A stretch of DNA of 39,592 nt from Coriobacteriaceae bacterium AF45-21 (GTDB lineage Bacteria; Actinomycetota; Coriobacteriia; Coriobacteriales; Coriobacteriaceae). Location of the stretch: NCBI GenBank assembly GCA_027682925.1, contig JAQCYU010000022.1, forward strand, positions 1 to 39,592. The letters are read 5' to 3'. Under the pieces are notes generated by a model that saw nothing but the letters and a program-made list of their open reading frames with translations, was not told the DNA's origin and searched no databases. The position numbers and the translations under genes were made by a program. Below, one piece after another: positions 26,980 to 35,595 of the stretch (position 1 is its first letter; each line of letters begins with the position of its first letter).

Positions 26980-28386
26980 CTACTCTGTGGCGTCGTCGTC
27001 CTCGGCAAGTTGGGGGAACACGGCGTCCTTGGGCATGGTGACCTTCGTCAGCGAGGTGAGCTTTTTGCTCAGCGACGTGTCCGTCTTGACCAGATCGCTG
27101 AGCGTCACGATCTTGTAGCCGTCGGCAATGAGGCCGTCGATAATTTGCGGCAGCGCCTCGAGCGTCTGCTCGGCGCATTCGTCTCTATCGGTGAGCAGCA
27201 CGATATTGCCCGGCGTCACCGAATCGAGCACCGTCGAGACCTGCTCGTCGGCACCGTTGAGCAGCCAGTCGCCCGAGTCGATATTCCACGAGACCACGGC
27301 GGAGACCAGGTCCATCGCATCAATCCAGTTTTGCTCGTCAAAGGCAGCGTAGGGAGCACGCAGCAGCATCGTCTTCACGCCGGTCGCCAACTTAATCGCA
27401 TCGGTGCCTTTCGTGATCTGTTCGCGTACCGCCTCACGGTCCTGACCCTTGAGCGAATCGTCGCTGTAGCTGTTGGATCCGATCTCGCACCCGGCATCGA
27501 CAATCGCCTTGGCCGTGGCAGGCGAGGCCTCGGCCGCATCGCCCGAAAGGAAGAACGTCGCGGTGACGCCCTTTTCCTTGAGCACCTGCAAGATCTGTTT
27601 GGTGGCGCCGCTCGGACCCTCGTCAAACGTCAGCGCCACGTACTTTTTGTTGCCCTTGGGCGCCACGCTGGCGCACGCAACAACGCAATCGGTGGCGGGC
27701 ACAACCTCGCCGCGGTCTTGCGTCTTGCCCGACTGCTCACCAACCCACACCTCGGAGCGGCCCTGGACACCCCACGTCTGCACATACTCGATAGCGCCCG
27801 TACCCTCGACCTTGAGCTTGGGCTCGATAACCGTAGCCTGAACCTCGTGCTTCTCGTAGGTGTTACGGCCATCCTTGACCGTCACCTTCTCGCCGCCCTC
27901 AAGTTCGCGGCTATCCCATTTGCCCTGTTTCACGCGCTTGCCGTCGACCTTCACCGACAGTTTTTCGCCCCCATGGCGCTTGAGCACGCTGTCATCGACG
28001 GCCAGCAGGTCGCCTGCGTCGTAGGTGTCAGTCAACTCCTGGTCGTCGATGAGATTCTGCAGCGTAGAGCCCACGCGCACCGCGGTCTTCTGGCCGTTGA
28101 GCTCCACGTCCACACTGCGGTTGACGTAGCCCACGACGGCAGCGATAAACAGCACGAGCGCGCAACCCACGGCGATGAGCGCGTAGGGCAGGCGAGACGA
28201 ACGACGGGGCGTACGGCTGTTGCCGATGCGCGCACTGCGGTCGCTAAACCCGCGGCTATGGTTGAGGTACATCGCGCCGGGCTTACGGTGACGCTTGCGC
28301 TGACCGCTGGGCAGCTGCCCCAAGTCGCGGCGCGCCGTCGGACGCGCACCCGAGCGCCCGTTTAAGTTGGATCCGTTTTGGCGCAT
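26980..28386 (-). CDS. Membrane-anchored NodB-domain protein, probably degenerate
   Basis: This 468-residue protein has a basic cytoplasmic tail (about 65 residues), one membrane helix (LPYALIAVGCALVLFIAAVVG) and a DUF348/YabE-like segment (SVDVELNGQKTAVRVG) outside. A NodB polysaccharide-deacetylase domain follows from about residue 250. Its motifs are changed at metal-site positions. TFDDGP is TFDEGP; the HxxxH pair usually seen in GNHTYSH is replaced in GSNSYSDD; the late HD motif reads LLTDRD. LRAPY and DSGDW remain. It may therefore be inactive or use a different metal. The ATG at 28386 follows GGGGGAGGG. The gene is intact. Confidence 0.85.
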   Translation of the reverse strand: MRQNGSNLNGRSGARPTARRDLGQLPSGQRKRHRKPGAMYLNHSRGFSDRSARIGNSRTPRRSSRLPYALIAVGCALVLFIAAVVGYVNRSVDVELNGQKTAVRVGSTLQNLIDDQELTDTYDAGDLLAVDDSVLKRHGGEKLSVKVDGKRVKQGKWDSRELEGGEKVTVKDGRNTYEKHEVQATVIEPKLKVEGTGAIEYVQTWGVQGRSEVWVGEQSGKTQDRGEVVPATDCVVACASVAPKGNKKYVALTFDEGPSGATKQILQVLKEKGVTATFFLSGDAAEASPATAKAIVDAGCEIGSNSYSDDSLKGQDREAVREQITKGTDAIKLATGVKTMLLRAPYAAFDEQNWIDAMDLVSAVVSWNIDSGDWLLNGADEQVSTVLDSVTPGNIVLLTDRDECAEQTLEALPQIIDGLIADGYKIVTLSDLVKTDTSLSKKLTSLTKVTMPKDAVFPQLAEDDDATE

Positions 28387-28407
28387 GTGCCCTCCCCCAT
28401 AAACACA

Positions 28408-28437
28408 GCAAGCCGGAGCAACAGGTCTCCGGCTTGC
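28408..28437 (-). terminator. Terminator of the PRC-barrel gene
   Basis: GCAAGCCGGAG pairs with CTCCGGCTTGC (11 bp, 8-nt loop) between the PRC-barrel gene and the NodB-like gene, followed on the - strand by TGTGTTTATG. Confidence 0.65.
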
Positions 28438-28458
28438 CTCCCATCATTTGGTACGTCG

Positions 28459-29213
28459 CTATTTTGTAGCTTTTGACGAGCCTCCGCTCGCCTTTTGGTA
28501 TTCGTCCTTAAATGCCTTGAACATGCCGCGCGTCTTGCCGAGCTGCTTGCCCAGTGCGCGACTGCCCTTGTCCACGGCAACCGATCCCTTGTCGTCGAGC
28601 ACCTTGGCGCCCTTTTTGACCTTGTCGCCCACCACGACGCTGGCCTCGGCAGCTTGGCAGCCGCACCGCCCGAATACCCGAGCGACTTGACCTCGTCCGA
28701 GACGACCATCGCGCCGTCCGCATAGCCGCGCAGCATCGTCGGCGGCACCTGCGTGTCACCAACCAAAACACTCGAAGCAGCACCGGCGGTCACATAGAAT
28801 GCCTGCACGATGCCCGAGCGTGGCTTGAACTCAACGTCCGAGCAATAGCCCACGACGTCACCCGATTCCGTGCGCACGTCCATACCGACCCAGATGATGC
28901 AATCGTCCAGGTTGATATCGAGGCGCTTGGCAGCGGCGGCATCGTACGTGTCCTTGACGTCATCGACCGCAATGGCGCCCTCGTAGACACCAATGGCGTC
29001 GAGCGCTACGAATCGGTCGGGACGCTCGATCATGCCCGCGATATCGGACTGGCGGACCATAAAGCCGACCACGCGCGTACCGCCCGGGGTAAAGACCGGA
29101 AAGTGAATCTTTCCGAGCTTTTTAGGGCTGCGCGGTGTGCCGTCCTTTTTGGTACGCTTGTCCTCGGTAGGCTTGCGATAGATCTTGGCGCCGACAAAAT
29201 CCCCGGCGCGCAT
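28459..29213 (-). CDS. PRC-barrel domain protein (frameshift near 28653)
   Basis: The restored protein is about 251 residues and has two PRC-barrel-like units: one in residues 1-90 (GKIHFPVFTPGGTRVVGFMV) and one at about 95-165 (WVGMDVRTESGDVVGYCSDVEF). A Lys-rich helical tail follows. No catalytic motif is seen; PRC barrels usually mediate RNA or protein contacts. The frame breaks after SGGAAAK, where AAGCTGCC stands for AAG-GCT-GCC; the shifted frame runs AAEASVVVGDKVKKGAKV and ends SSKATK at 28459. Its ATG overlaps the stop of the YtxH-like gene as TAATG. Confidence 0.75.
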
Positions 29214-29602
29214 TATGCCTCGGTCGAGGGCTCCGCAGCCTCGGTATCAGCCTCGACGGCGTTCTCGACCACGACGTCGGCGGCAGGCGTCACGTTGCCA
29301 CCCGAGATGGCGTCGTTGAGCTGCTCGCGCAGCTGGTCCATGCGCTCGCGGGCCAGGTCGACCTTGGCGCGCAGGTCGTCGGTCTTGGCGTCGACCATCG
29401 GGCCAAAGTCATTCACCGCAGCACGGGCCTCCTCGGCGCTGTGCTCGTAGGTGTCGCGCATATTGTCCCAGGCGTCGTTGGCGATATCGGCAGCCATGGC
29501 GCGGGTCTCGGCGCCCGAGCGCGGGGCCAGAGCAACGCCGACAATAGCGCCGGCAGCGGCACCAAAAAGTGCGCCGGAGACAAAGCTGAAAGTCTTACCC
29601 AT
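29213..29602 (-). CDS. YtxH-like small membrane protein
   Basis: This protein of about 129 residues starts MGKTFSFVSGALFGAAAGAI, a glycine-rich membrane helix followed by APRSG, which is the YtxH pattern. A long charged helical region and an Ala/Glu-rich tail follow. The ATG at 29602 is chosen because the helix begins directly after it and AGGAG lies upstream; an ATG at 29608 is also possible. A TATAAT box lies at 29659-29654 on the - strand. The function is unknown; related proteins are linked to envelope stress. Confidence 0.8.
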   Translation of the reverse strand: MGKTFSFVSGALFGAAAGAIVGVALAPRSGAETRAMAADIANDAWDNMRDTYEHSAEEARAAVNDFGPMVDAKTDDLRAKVDLARERMDQLREQLNDAISGGNVTPAADVVVENAVEADTEAAEPSTEA

Positions 29603-29653
29603 GATCATTCCTCTCCTGCGGGCACGTCGGTGCCCACCGTTTGAATGCTGTCC

Positions 29654-29659
29654 ATTATA
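29654..29659 (-). promoter_or_regulatory. Candidate -10 box (TATAAT) of the YtxH/PRC operon
   Basis: A perfect TATAAT on the - strand lies 52 bases before the YtxH-like start. No clear -35 box is seen. Confidence 0.45.
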
Positions 29660-29738
29660 CCCGCAGCGCATCACTTGCCGCTCCGCTCATCTGCGTACGG
29701 CAAAGGCGCAGGTATGTGATGGTGATAAACGCGTAGGC

Positions 29739-30571
29739 CTACTCCTGGGGCATAGCCGGCATGGCCACTGTGCACCCGGGTCCTCGCCGGCGCCGTCCAC
29801 GAGCGGCAGGCCGCCCTCATGCGCAGGTCCTGCCGGAACCGTCGCCGCACCGCCAAAGACGGCAGCGGAGGCCTCGTGGTTCTCGGCAACCGCGCCCTCG
29901 GTATCAATCGCCACCTGGGGCTCGTCGTCAAAGTTGGGGACGCCCTGGGGCTCGGCGGCAACGGGCTCGGCGGTCGCATCGGCAACGGGCTCGGCGTCGA
30001 CCGGCACATCGCCCTCGTCAGCGCCCTCGTCCTCGGCAGCATCTTCGCCGTTCGCAGCGGCGACGGCCTCGTGAGGATCCTTGCCCTCGGCCTCGGCGCG
30101 CATGCCCAGTACCAGGTTGCGCAGGCCCGCGACCGTGCCTTCCACGTCGGGGGCAGGCTGGTCGGCGTGCAGGTACGCCCAGTCCATCATAAAGGTGGCC
30201 GAAGACAGCGCACCGATGGCCAGCGCGTCGTCGGGGCACGAAAGCTCAACCTCAAAGACGCGCTCGTCGTGCTCGCTTACGCGCGTGCGGCCGCACGAGA
30301 TGCTACCGGCAAGACCGGTCTCGTTCATGAGCTCGACCGTCACGTGCTCCAGCAGATGGCAAAGCTCGGTCTGACCCATGCAGTCCTGGAACTCGCGACC
30401 GGAATCGCCCAGACACAGGTGCTTGGCAATCGCGGGCACCAAGTAGTACACACGCGCCGTGGCCTCGATGTCCTCCGAGGTCATGAGCGGCATGCCGGGG
30501 TTCACCAGCACATGCGCGCAGATCTTGTCCTCGCTGACGGTGACCTTAAGGATGTTGAACAGGCCTGCCAT
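29739..30571 (-). CDS. Protein resembling the cyanophycin-synthetase N-domain
   Basis: This protein of about 277-294 residues has a structured N-terminal region of about 160 residues with HLCLGDSG and CHLLEHVTVELMNETG. The motif order recalls the N-terminal domain of cyanophycin synthetase (H-x-C...HVxEHVALEL), but no ATP-grasp or Mur-ligase domain follows. The C-terminal half is acidic and Ala/Glu/Asp/Pro-rich, probably disordered. The end is uncertain: the frame as read ends at 29687 with an Arg/Cys-rich tail typical of a frameshift. One missing base near 29776 would instead give CTVAMPAMPQE and a stop at 29739. The ATG follows AGGGGAG. It lies 24 bases after the CorC-type gene. The family assignment is tentative. 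Confidence 0.7.
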
Positions 30572-30595
30572 AACTCTCCCCTACTCTTCCTTGCC

Positions 30596-31969
30596 CTACT
30601 CGTCGCCGTCGTGCGGGTCCGCAGAGCCCGCACCCGACGCCGTCGGCTCATCTGCCGAGGACTCGGAATCCTTCTTATCGGTTTCGGCCGGAGCGATCAC
30701 GCGAATGAGCGAGATGCGCTGGCCACGCATCGACTGCACCTTGAACTTGTACCCCGCGACCTCAAACACCTCTCCGATGTCGGGCACCGAGTCACAAAGC
30801 TCCAAGATCCAGCCGGCGATGGTCTCATAATCATCGCTTTCCTCGAGCGGCCAACCAAGCTCAATCGCGTCATCGCACGAAAAACGCCCATCAACGAGCC
30901 ACTCGCGACGCGAAAGGCGCGTGAGATACTTGTTGTCGGGGTCGAACTCGTCCTCGATCTCGCCGACGATCTCCTCGACGATGTCCTCGATGGTGATGAT
31001 GCCGGCCGTGCCGCCGTACTCGTCCACGACCACCACGATCTGGTCGTGCGAGGTCTGCATCTCGGACAGCAGCGGCAGGATGTCCTTGGTGTCGGGCACA
31101 AAGGTGGCGTCGCGCAAAAAACCGGCGATGGGCTGGTCGCCCTTGCCGTCGAGCGCGGGCTGAATCAGGTCCTTGATGTGCGCAATGCCGGCGACGTTGT
31201 CGGGATCCTCGTGATAGACGGGGATGCGGCTAAAGCCGGTCTGGCGCATGGTGGACAGCACGTCGGCGACCGTCTCGTCGTCCTCGCACATGGTGGTGTC
31301 CACGCGCGGCACCATGACCTCGCGGGCAACGGTGTCGCCCAGGTCGAAGATCTCGTGGATCATGCGCTTTTCCTCGTCGAGCAGGTCGTCCTGCTCCGAG
31401 ACCATGTACTTGATCTCTTCTTCCGAGACGTTCTGGCGGTCGTCGGCACTCTTGATGCGCAGGATGCGGGCCAGTCCATCGGAGCAAGCGCCAGTCAGCC
31501 ACACGAGCGGACGGGCGATCTTCTGGAACACGGAAAGCGGGCCCACGACTTGCTTGGACACGCCCTCGGCATTGGCCAGGCCGATGCGCTTGGGGACGAG
31601 CTCGCCGATCACGATGGATACGAAGGCGACCGCGACGGTAATGATGACCGGCGCCAGGCCGCGCGCGATGGCGGAGAGCGGCGCGATGCCAAAGCTCATG
31701 AGCCACGTGGCGAGCGGGTCGGACAGACTCGTCGAGGCGACGGCGGACGAGGCGAAGCCCACGAGCGTAATGGCAACCTGGATGGTGGCGAGCAGCTGGT
31801 CGGAGTCGGCAGCCAGCTTAATGGCACGCTCGGCGCGCCTGTCGCCTTCCTCGGCCTCGTGCTCCAGCACGGCGCGCTTGGCCGTGGTGAGCGCCATCTC
31901 AGACATAGAGAAGTAGCCGTTGATGAGGGTCAAAACGAGGGTGGTGATAAGGGAGATGGTTATGTCCAT
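30596..31969 (-). CDS. CorC/CNNM-type protein with CBS domains (hemolysin C family)
   Basis: This 457-residue protein has a DUF21 membrane domain in residues 1-190 (MSEMALTTAKRAVLEHEAEE, GELVPKRIGLAN). Paired CBS domains follow (VMVPRVDTTMCEDDETV...; VVVDEYGGTAGIITIEDIVEE), then a C-terminal CorC/transporter-associated domain (WLVDGRFSCDDAIELG) and an acidic tail. Members of this family are Mg2+/Co2+ transporters or efflux regulators, related to eukaryotic CNNM. It therefore fits the Mg2+ theme of the MgtE-like and NRAMP-related genes 4 kb away. The ATG at 31969 has only a weak ribosome site. It is co-directional with the next gene. Confidence 0.93.
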   Translation of the reverse strand: MDITISLITTLVLTLINGYFSMSEMALTTAKRAVLEHEAEEGDRRAERAIKLAADSDQLLATIQVAITLVGFASSAVASTSLSDPLATWLMSFGIAPLSAIARGLAPVIITVAVAFVSIVIGELVPKRIGLANAEGVSKQVVGPLSVFQKIARPLVWLTGACSDGLARILRIKSADDRQNVSEEEIKYMVSEQDDLLDEEKRMIHEIFDLGDTVAREVMVPRVDTTMCEDDETVADVLSTMRQTGFSRIPVYHEDPDNVAGIAHIKDLIQPALDGKGDQPIAGFLRDATFVPDTKDILPLLSEMQTSHDQIVVVVDEYGGTAGIITIEDIVEEIVGEIEDEFDPDNKYLTRLSRREWLVDGRFSCDDAIELGWPLEESDDYETIAGWILELCDSVPDIGEVFEVAGYKFKVQSMRGQRISLIRVIAPAETDKKDSESSADEPTASGAGSADPHDGDE

Positions 31970-32035
31970 CGGGAGTTTCTCGAACCTCCAAGATTCGGGA
32001 CGTCAGGTCAAAACGTTGATGGCGGATAGGGCAGT

Positions 32036-32072
32036 TGCACCCGGCGGGCGCCGGACGGGCCCGCCGGGTGCA
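32036..32072 (-). terminator. Terminator of the hemolysin III gene
   Basis: TGCACCCGGCGGG and CCCGCCGGGTGCA form a perfect 13-bp stem with an 11-nt loop just past the stop codon. Confidence 0.8.
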
Positions 32073-32082
32073 GGCGTGGTCG

Positions 32083-32766
32083 CTAGATTACGAAGAGAAT
32101 CACCGCCATGAACTGGAAGATGCTGCCGGCGAGCACCCACAAGTGAAACACACTGTGCAGGTAGCGCACGTTTTTGGCGATATAGAACGGCACGCCCGCG
32201 GTGTAGCACACGCCGCCGACGGCGAGCAGGGCAAGTGCCACGGGGTTGAGCAGCGACACGAGCTCAGGCAGCTTAAAGACAACGAGCCAGCCCATCAGCA
32301 GGTAGACCAGACCGCTTACCCAGTGCGGTTGACGCTCGCGTAGGAAGCACTCGAGGGCGATGCCGATGATGGCGATGGCCCATACGGCAAAGAACAGCAC
32401 AGCGCCGCCGTCGTTTGCGAGCGTGATGAGGCAAAACGGCGTATAGCTGCCGGCAATGAGCATATAGATACAGCTGTGGTCGATAATGCGGAACACGCGT
32501 TTGGCGCCCGCGGGCTGAATCGCATGGTAGAGCGTGGAGGCTAGGTATTCGAGAATAATGCTGACACCATAGACAATCGCCGCGGCCATGTGGGCCGGGC
32601 CTCCGCCGCGCAGGGCGGCGAATACGATCAGGAGCACCAGACCCGCGATACCCAGCAGGCAGCCGACACCATGGGTGACGGAGTTCATGATCTCCTCGCC
32701 CACCGTGTAGTGTGGAACGGCCGCGGTCTTGGGTCGCGGCTTAGAACTGTCGCTCGAATCGGACAT
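32083..32766 (-). CDS. Hemolysin III family (PAQR-like) membrane protein
   Basis: This protein of about 227 residues has seven membrane helices and the PAQR/hemolysin III marks YTVGEEIMNSVTHGVG, STLYHA, DHSCIYMLIAGSYTPF and HSVFHLWVLAG. The conserved histidines may bind zinc. Bacterial members are thought to act in membrane lipid homeostasis; haemolysis is not implied. The ATG at 32766 is used because GGAGG precedes it; a TTG at 32784 overlaps that site. It is divergent from the downstream hydrolase gene. Confidence 0.92.
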   Translation of the reverse strand: MSDSSDSSKPRPKTAAVPHYTVGEEIMNSVTHGVGCLLGIAGLVLLIVFAALRGGGPAHMAAAIVYGVSIILEYLASTLYHAIQPAGAKRVFRIIDHSCIYMLIAGSYTPFCLITLANDGGAVLFFAVWAIAIIGIALECFLRERQPHWVSGLVYLLMGWLVVFKLPELVSLLNPVALALLAVGGVCYTAGVPFYIAKNVRYLHSVFHLWVLAGSIFQFMAVILFVI

Positions 32767-32873
32767 GCCGGTTACATCCTCCAACGTAAAGAGTTCTCAA
32801 CACTATATCAAAGCGTCTAGGTACGTGCGAAATTTGCACTATACGTGACCCTTTGTTTACCCATTCTTTGCCT

Positions 32874-32932
32874 GTTGACGCATCAACGGCGAACGTCCAT
32901 AATGCGCTTGCATTAAATGTTGATGTATTAAC
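32874..32932 (+). promoter_or_regulatory. Promoter with paired GTTGAYGYATYAAC operators
   Basis: TTGACG (32875-32880) and CATAAT (32898-32903), 17 nt apart, form a good sigma-70 promoter for the hydrolase gene. GTTGACGCATCAAC (32874-32887) overlaps the -35 box and GTTGATGTATTAAC (32919-32932) lies downstream of the start point. The two near-palindromes agree at 11 of 14 positions and are 45 bp apart. They look like MarR-type or similar operators. Confidence 0.65.
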
Positions 32933-32952
32933 ATCTTGTAGGAAAGCTTCTT

Positions 32953-33918
32953 ATGTCTCAAAACGCACGTTCCCATCGAAAGCTCAAGCTAGCCGGCGTC
33001 GTTGCGCTGGTGCTCGTTGTCGCGCTGCTGGGGTTTGCCGGCAACTTCTTGTTCGACTTTGCCCTGAATCCCCAAGCGCCCTACACCATGAAGATGATGC
33101 AGGATAGCAAGAACGACAAAGAAGGTGAGCAGCCGGATGCCGAGGATACCGAGGCGCGGGCATGGTTTAAAGAGAACCGCAAGAGCAGCGGCCTCACCGC
33201 AGATGACGGAACCGAGCTCGCCGCCTGGTATTTTGCTGCCTCGGAGAACACCCACGATTACGCCGTCTGCCTGCATGGATATACCAACGAGCCCATCGGC
33301 ATGGCTCGATACGCCAAGCGCTTCCACGACCGCGGCATGAACGTGCTCGCGCCTGCCGCCCGCGCCCACGAGCGCTCCGGCGGCGACTATATCGGCATGG
33401 GCTGGCCCGAGCGGCTCGATGTCGTTGCATGGATTGGGCGGATCGTTCAGGCTGACCCCGAGGCGCGCATCCTGGTCTTTGGCGAGTCGATGGGTGCAGC
33501 AACCGCTATGAACGTCGCGGGGGAATCTCTGCCTGCAAACGTAAAATGCATTATCGAGGACTGTGGTTATACGAGTGTTTGGGACGAGTTTTCTCTGCAG
33601 CTCAAGGACGTGTTCGGCCTGCCCAGCTTTCCCTTGCTCGATGTGGCGAACCTGGTGTGCAACGTTCGCGCAGGCTATGACTTCCATAAGGCGAGCAGCG
33701 TGGAGCAGCTTAAACACGCGACGGTCCCCATGCTGTTTATCCACGGCGACCAGGACACCTTTGTGCCGTACGACATGCTCGACCAAAACTACGACGCGTG
33801 CGCCAGCAAGGTTAAACAGAAGCTCACTATCCACGGCGCCACCCACGCCAAGAGCGCGCAAGTTGACCCCGAGCTCTACTGGAACACAGTCAACAACTTC
33901 CTCGATAGGAATTTTTAG
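32953..33918 (+). CDS. Membrane-anchored alpha/beta hydrolase
   Basis: This 321-residue protein has one N-terminal membrane helix (AGVVALVLVVALLGFAGNF), then an extracytoplasmic alpha/beta-hydrolase domain. HGYTNEPIG shapes the oxyanion region, GESMGAAT is the nucleophile elbow, HGDQDTFVP contains the acid and HGATHAKS the catalytic His. The substrate is unknown; the set recalls bacterial esterases of the DUF3089/YqkD type. The ATG at 32953 follows AGGAAAG. It is preceded by a promoter carrying two near-palindromic operators and followed by a terminator. The gene is intact. Confidence 0.88.
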   Translation: MSQNARSHRKLKLAGVVALVLVVALLGFAGNFLFDFALNPQAPYTMKMMQDSKNDKEGEQPDAEDTEARAWFKENRKSSGLTADDGTELAAWYFAASENTHDYAVCLHGYTNEPIGMARYAKRFHDRGMNVLAPAARAHERSGGDYIGMGWPERLDVVAWIGRIVQADPEARILVFGESMGAATAMNVAGESLPANVKCIIEDCGYTSVWDEFSLQLKDVFGLPSFPLLDVANLVCNVRAGYDFHKASSVEQLKHATVPMLFIHGDQDTFVPYDMLDQNYDACASKVKQKLTIHGATHAKSAQVDPELYWNTVNNFLDRNF

Positions 33919-33955
33919 GGAAAAAGCGGCGTCTGGTGATTTATCTAACCCCCTA

Positions 33956-34087
33956 TTTTCGGAAGTATGCGGCAAAATCTGGAACTGTCGACCAGACCGC
34001 AGTTTTACCAACAATTTATCAGGGGTTTTGTTGCCAAAAAATGTCGTGTGCTCGGCGGTCTCGAAATTTGCCGCATACTTCCGGAAA
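33956..34087. repeat. 132-bp element with 21-bp terminal inverted repeats
   Basis: TTTTCGGAAGTATGCGGCAAA (33956-33976) pairs with 34067-34087 at 20 of 21 positions. A nested AGACCGC / GCGGTCT pair lies inside. It has no reading frame and resembles a miniature inverted-repeat element, although no target duplication is seen. Confidence 0.7.
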
Positions 34088-34121
34088 GCCGCCCGCGAGC
34101 GCCGTGCTCACGGGCGGCTTT
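34085..34121 (+). terminator. Terminator of the hydrolase gene
   Basis: AAAGCCGCCCG pairs with CGGGCGGCTTT (11 bp) and is followed by TGC, ending the + strand transcript. Its left edge overlaps the end of the repeat element. Confidence 0.8.
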
Positions 34122-34169
34122 TGCTAACGTTGCGCTACAAAAGCGCTTGATATGTCCAATAGACAGGTG

Positions 34170-35375
34170 CTACTTGACCTCGATGAGCTCGTACTCGCTC
34201 GTGCCCAGGCCAATCTTCTCGGCATGTGCGATGCAGGAGCGCCAGTCGGTGTCGGGATGCGTGATGCAGAAGGGATCGCGCGCCTGCTCGCCCTCCAGAT
34301 GCTCGTGGTTGTGCTCCATCTTGGCCGCGCTATCGGTGAGCTCGGTGTTGGGAAGCGGCTCGGACGCCATGACGGCATCGGCACAGGCCTGGTCGATGGC
34401 GACCGGGTCGAAGCTCGCGAACATGCCGATATCGTTAACGATGGGCGTGTCGTTTTCGGGATGGCAATCGCAGTTGGGGCTGATGTCCATAGCCAGTGAG
34501 ATATGGAAGCTCGGGCGACCGTCGACGATGGCCTTGGTGTACTCGGCAATCTTGCAGTTGAGCACGTCGGCCGCGGCGTCATAACCGGGCTTGATGGCAT
34601 CTTGGTTGCACACGCCGATGCAGCGGCCGCAGCCCACGCAGCGATCGTGGTCGATGGCGGCCACGTGGACCGTGCGGGTGTTGCCGTTGGCAAGCTCGCG
34701 CTCGCGAGTGTCGTCAAACGAGATGGCGCTGTGCGCGCAGATTTTCTCGCAGGCATGGCAGCCAACGCAGCGCTCGGTCGCGACGTTCGGCTTGCCGGCG
34801 GCATGCTGCTCCATCTTGCCGGCACGGCTGCCGCCGCCCATGCCCAGGTTCTTCATGGCGCCGCCAAAACCGGCCTGTTCATGGCCCTTAAAGTGCGTGA
34901 GGCTGATCACGATGTCGGCATCCATGAGTGCCTGGCCGATCTTTGCCTCGCGCACGTACTCGCCACCCTCGACCGGGACGAGCGCCTCGTCGGTGCCCTT
35001 GAGGCCGTCGGCGATGATGATCTGGCAACCCGTGGCATACGGGGTAAAGCCGTTCTGGTAGGCAGTATCGATGTGCTCGAGCGCGTTTTTGCGGCTACCG
35101 ACATAGAGCGTATTGCAGTCGGTAAGGAAGGGCTTGCCGCCCAGCTCCTTCACGACATCCGCGACGGCGCGGGCGTAGTTAGGGCGCAAAAAGCTCAGGT
35201 TGCCCAACTCGCCAAAGTGAATCTTGATGGCGACGAACTTGTTCTCAAAGTCGATCTGCTCGATACCGGCGCGACGGATGAGGCGCTTGAGTTTGTCGAG
35301 CTGGCTCTCGCGAGCATGCGTGCGCAGGTTGGTGAAGTACACCTTAGCGGGCGCGACGGGTGCAGTTGCGGTCAT
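34170..35375 (-). CDS. DUF362 protein with a 2x[4Fe-4S] ferredoxin domain
   Basis: This 401-residue cytoplasmic protein has a DUF362 N-terminal domain (KIHFGELGN, LTHFKGHEQAGFGGAMKN) and an inserted ferredoxin module with two clusters (CVGCHACEKIC and CVGCGRCIGVC). A C-terminal part with DFDP-type (ASFDPVAID) residues follows. Proteins of this type are common in anaerobes and are thought to bind iron-sulfur clusters for electron transfer, but the reaction is unknown. The ATG at 35375 follows GAGGGGAT. It appears monocistronic and intact. Confidence 0.9.
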   Translation of the reverse strand: MTATAPVAPAKVYFTNLRTHARESQLDKLKRLIRRAGIEQIDFENKFVAIKIHFGELGNLSFLRPNYARAVADVVKELGGKPFLTDCNTLYVGSRKNALEHIDTAYQNGFTPYATGCQIIIADGLKGTDEALVPVEGGEYVREAKIGQALMDADIVISLTHFKGHEQAGFGGAMKNLGMGGGSRAGKMEQHAAGKPNVATERCVGCHACEKICAHSAISFDDTRERELANGNTRTVHVAAIDHDRCVGCGRCIGVCNQDAIKPGYDAAADVLNCKIAEYTKAIVDGRPSFHISLAMDISPNCDCHPENDTPIVNDIGMFASFDPVAIDQACADAVMASEPLPNTELTDSAAKMEHNHEHLEGEQARDPFCITHPDTDWRSCIAHAEKIGLGTSEYELIEVK

Positions 35376-35471
35376 AAATCTATCCCCTCGGTCTATATGG
35401 CGTTACAGACATAAGAGGATGGTACCCGCTGAAGTAGGGTCAAAGTCAAGCGCAACACCTAGTCGTTGGGC

Positions 35472-35595
35472 GCTCATTGGGGACAGACTTAAATGAGTGC
35501 CACCAGGGACAGTCCTTGCCAGCCTGGCCGTCAAGCCGGCGAATCGGCAAAGACTGCCCCCGACAGCTAGTCGTTTAAGAACGTCCCCAATGACT
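35472..35595. repeat. Compound repeat: inverted units flanking a GGGACAGTCC hairpin
   Basis: Unit 35472-35498 (inverted) and unit 35569-35595 (direct), each with arms such as AGTCGTT / AATGACT around TTTAAG-NN-CGTCCCC, flank a 56-nt hairpin block (35506-35561). The same block recurs at 39139-39194 with five differences. The last unit covers part of the stop codon of the ABC permease gene (35594-35596). Confidence 0.8.

Noticed and set aside
29819..32029. 736-codon + strand frame
   Set aside because: It spans the antisense of the CphA-N-like and CorC genes and has typical shadow composition.
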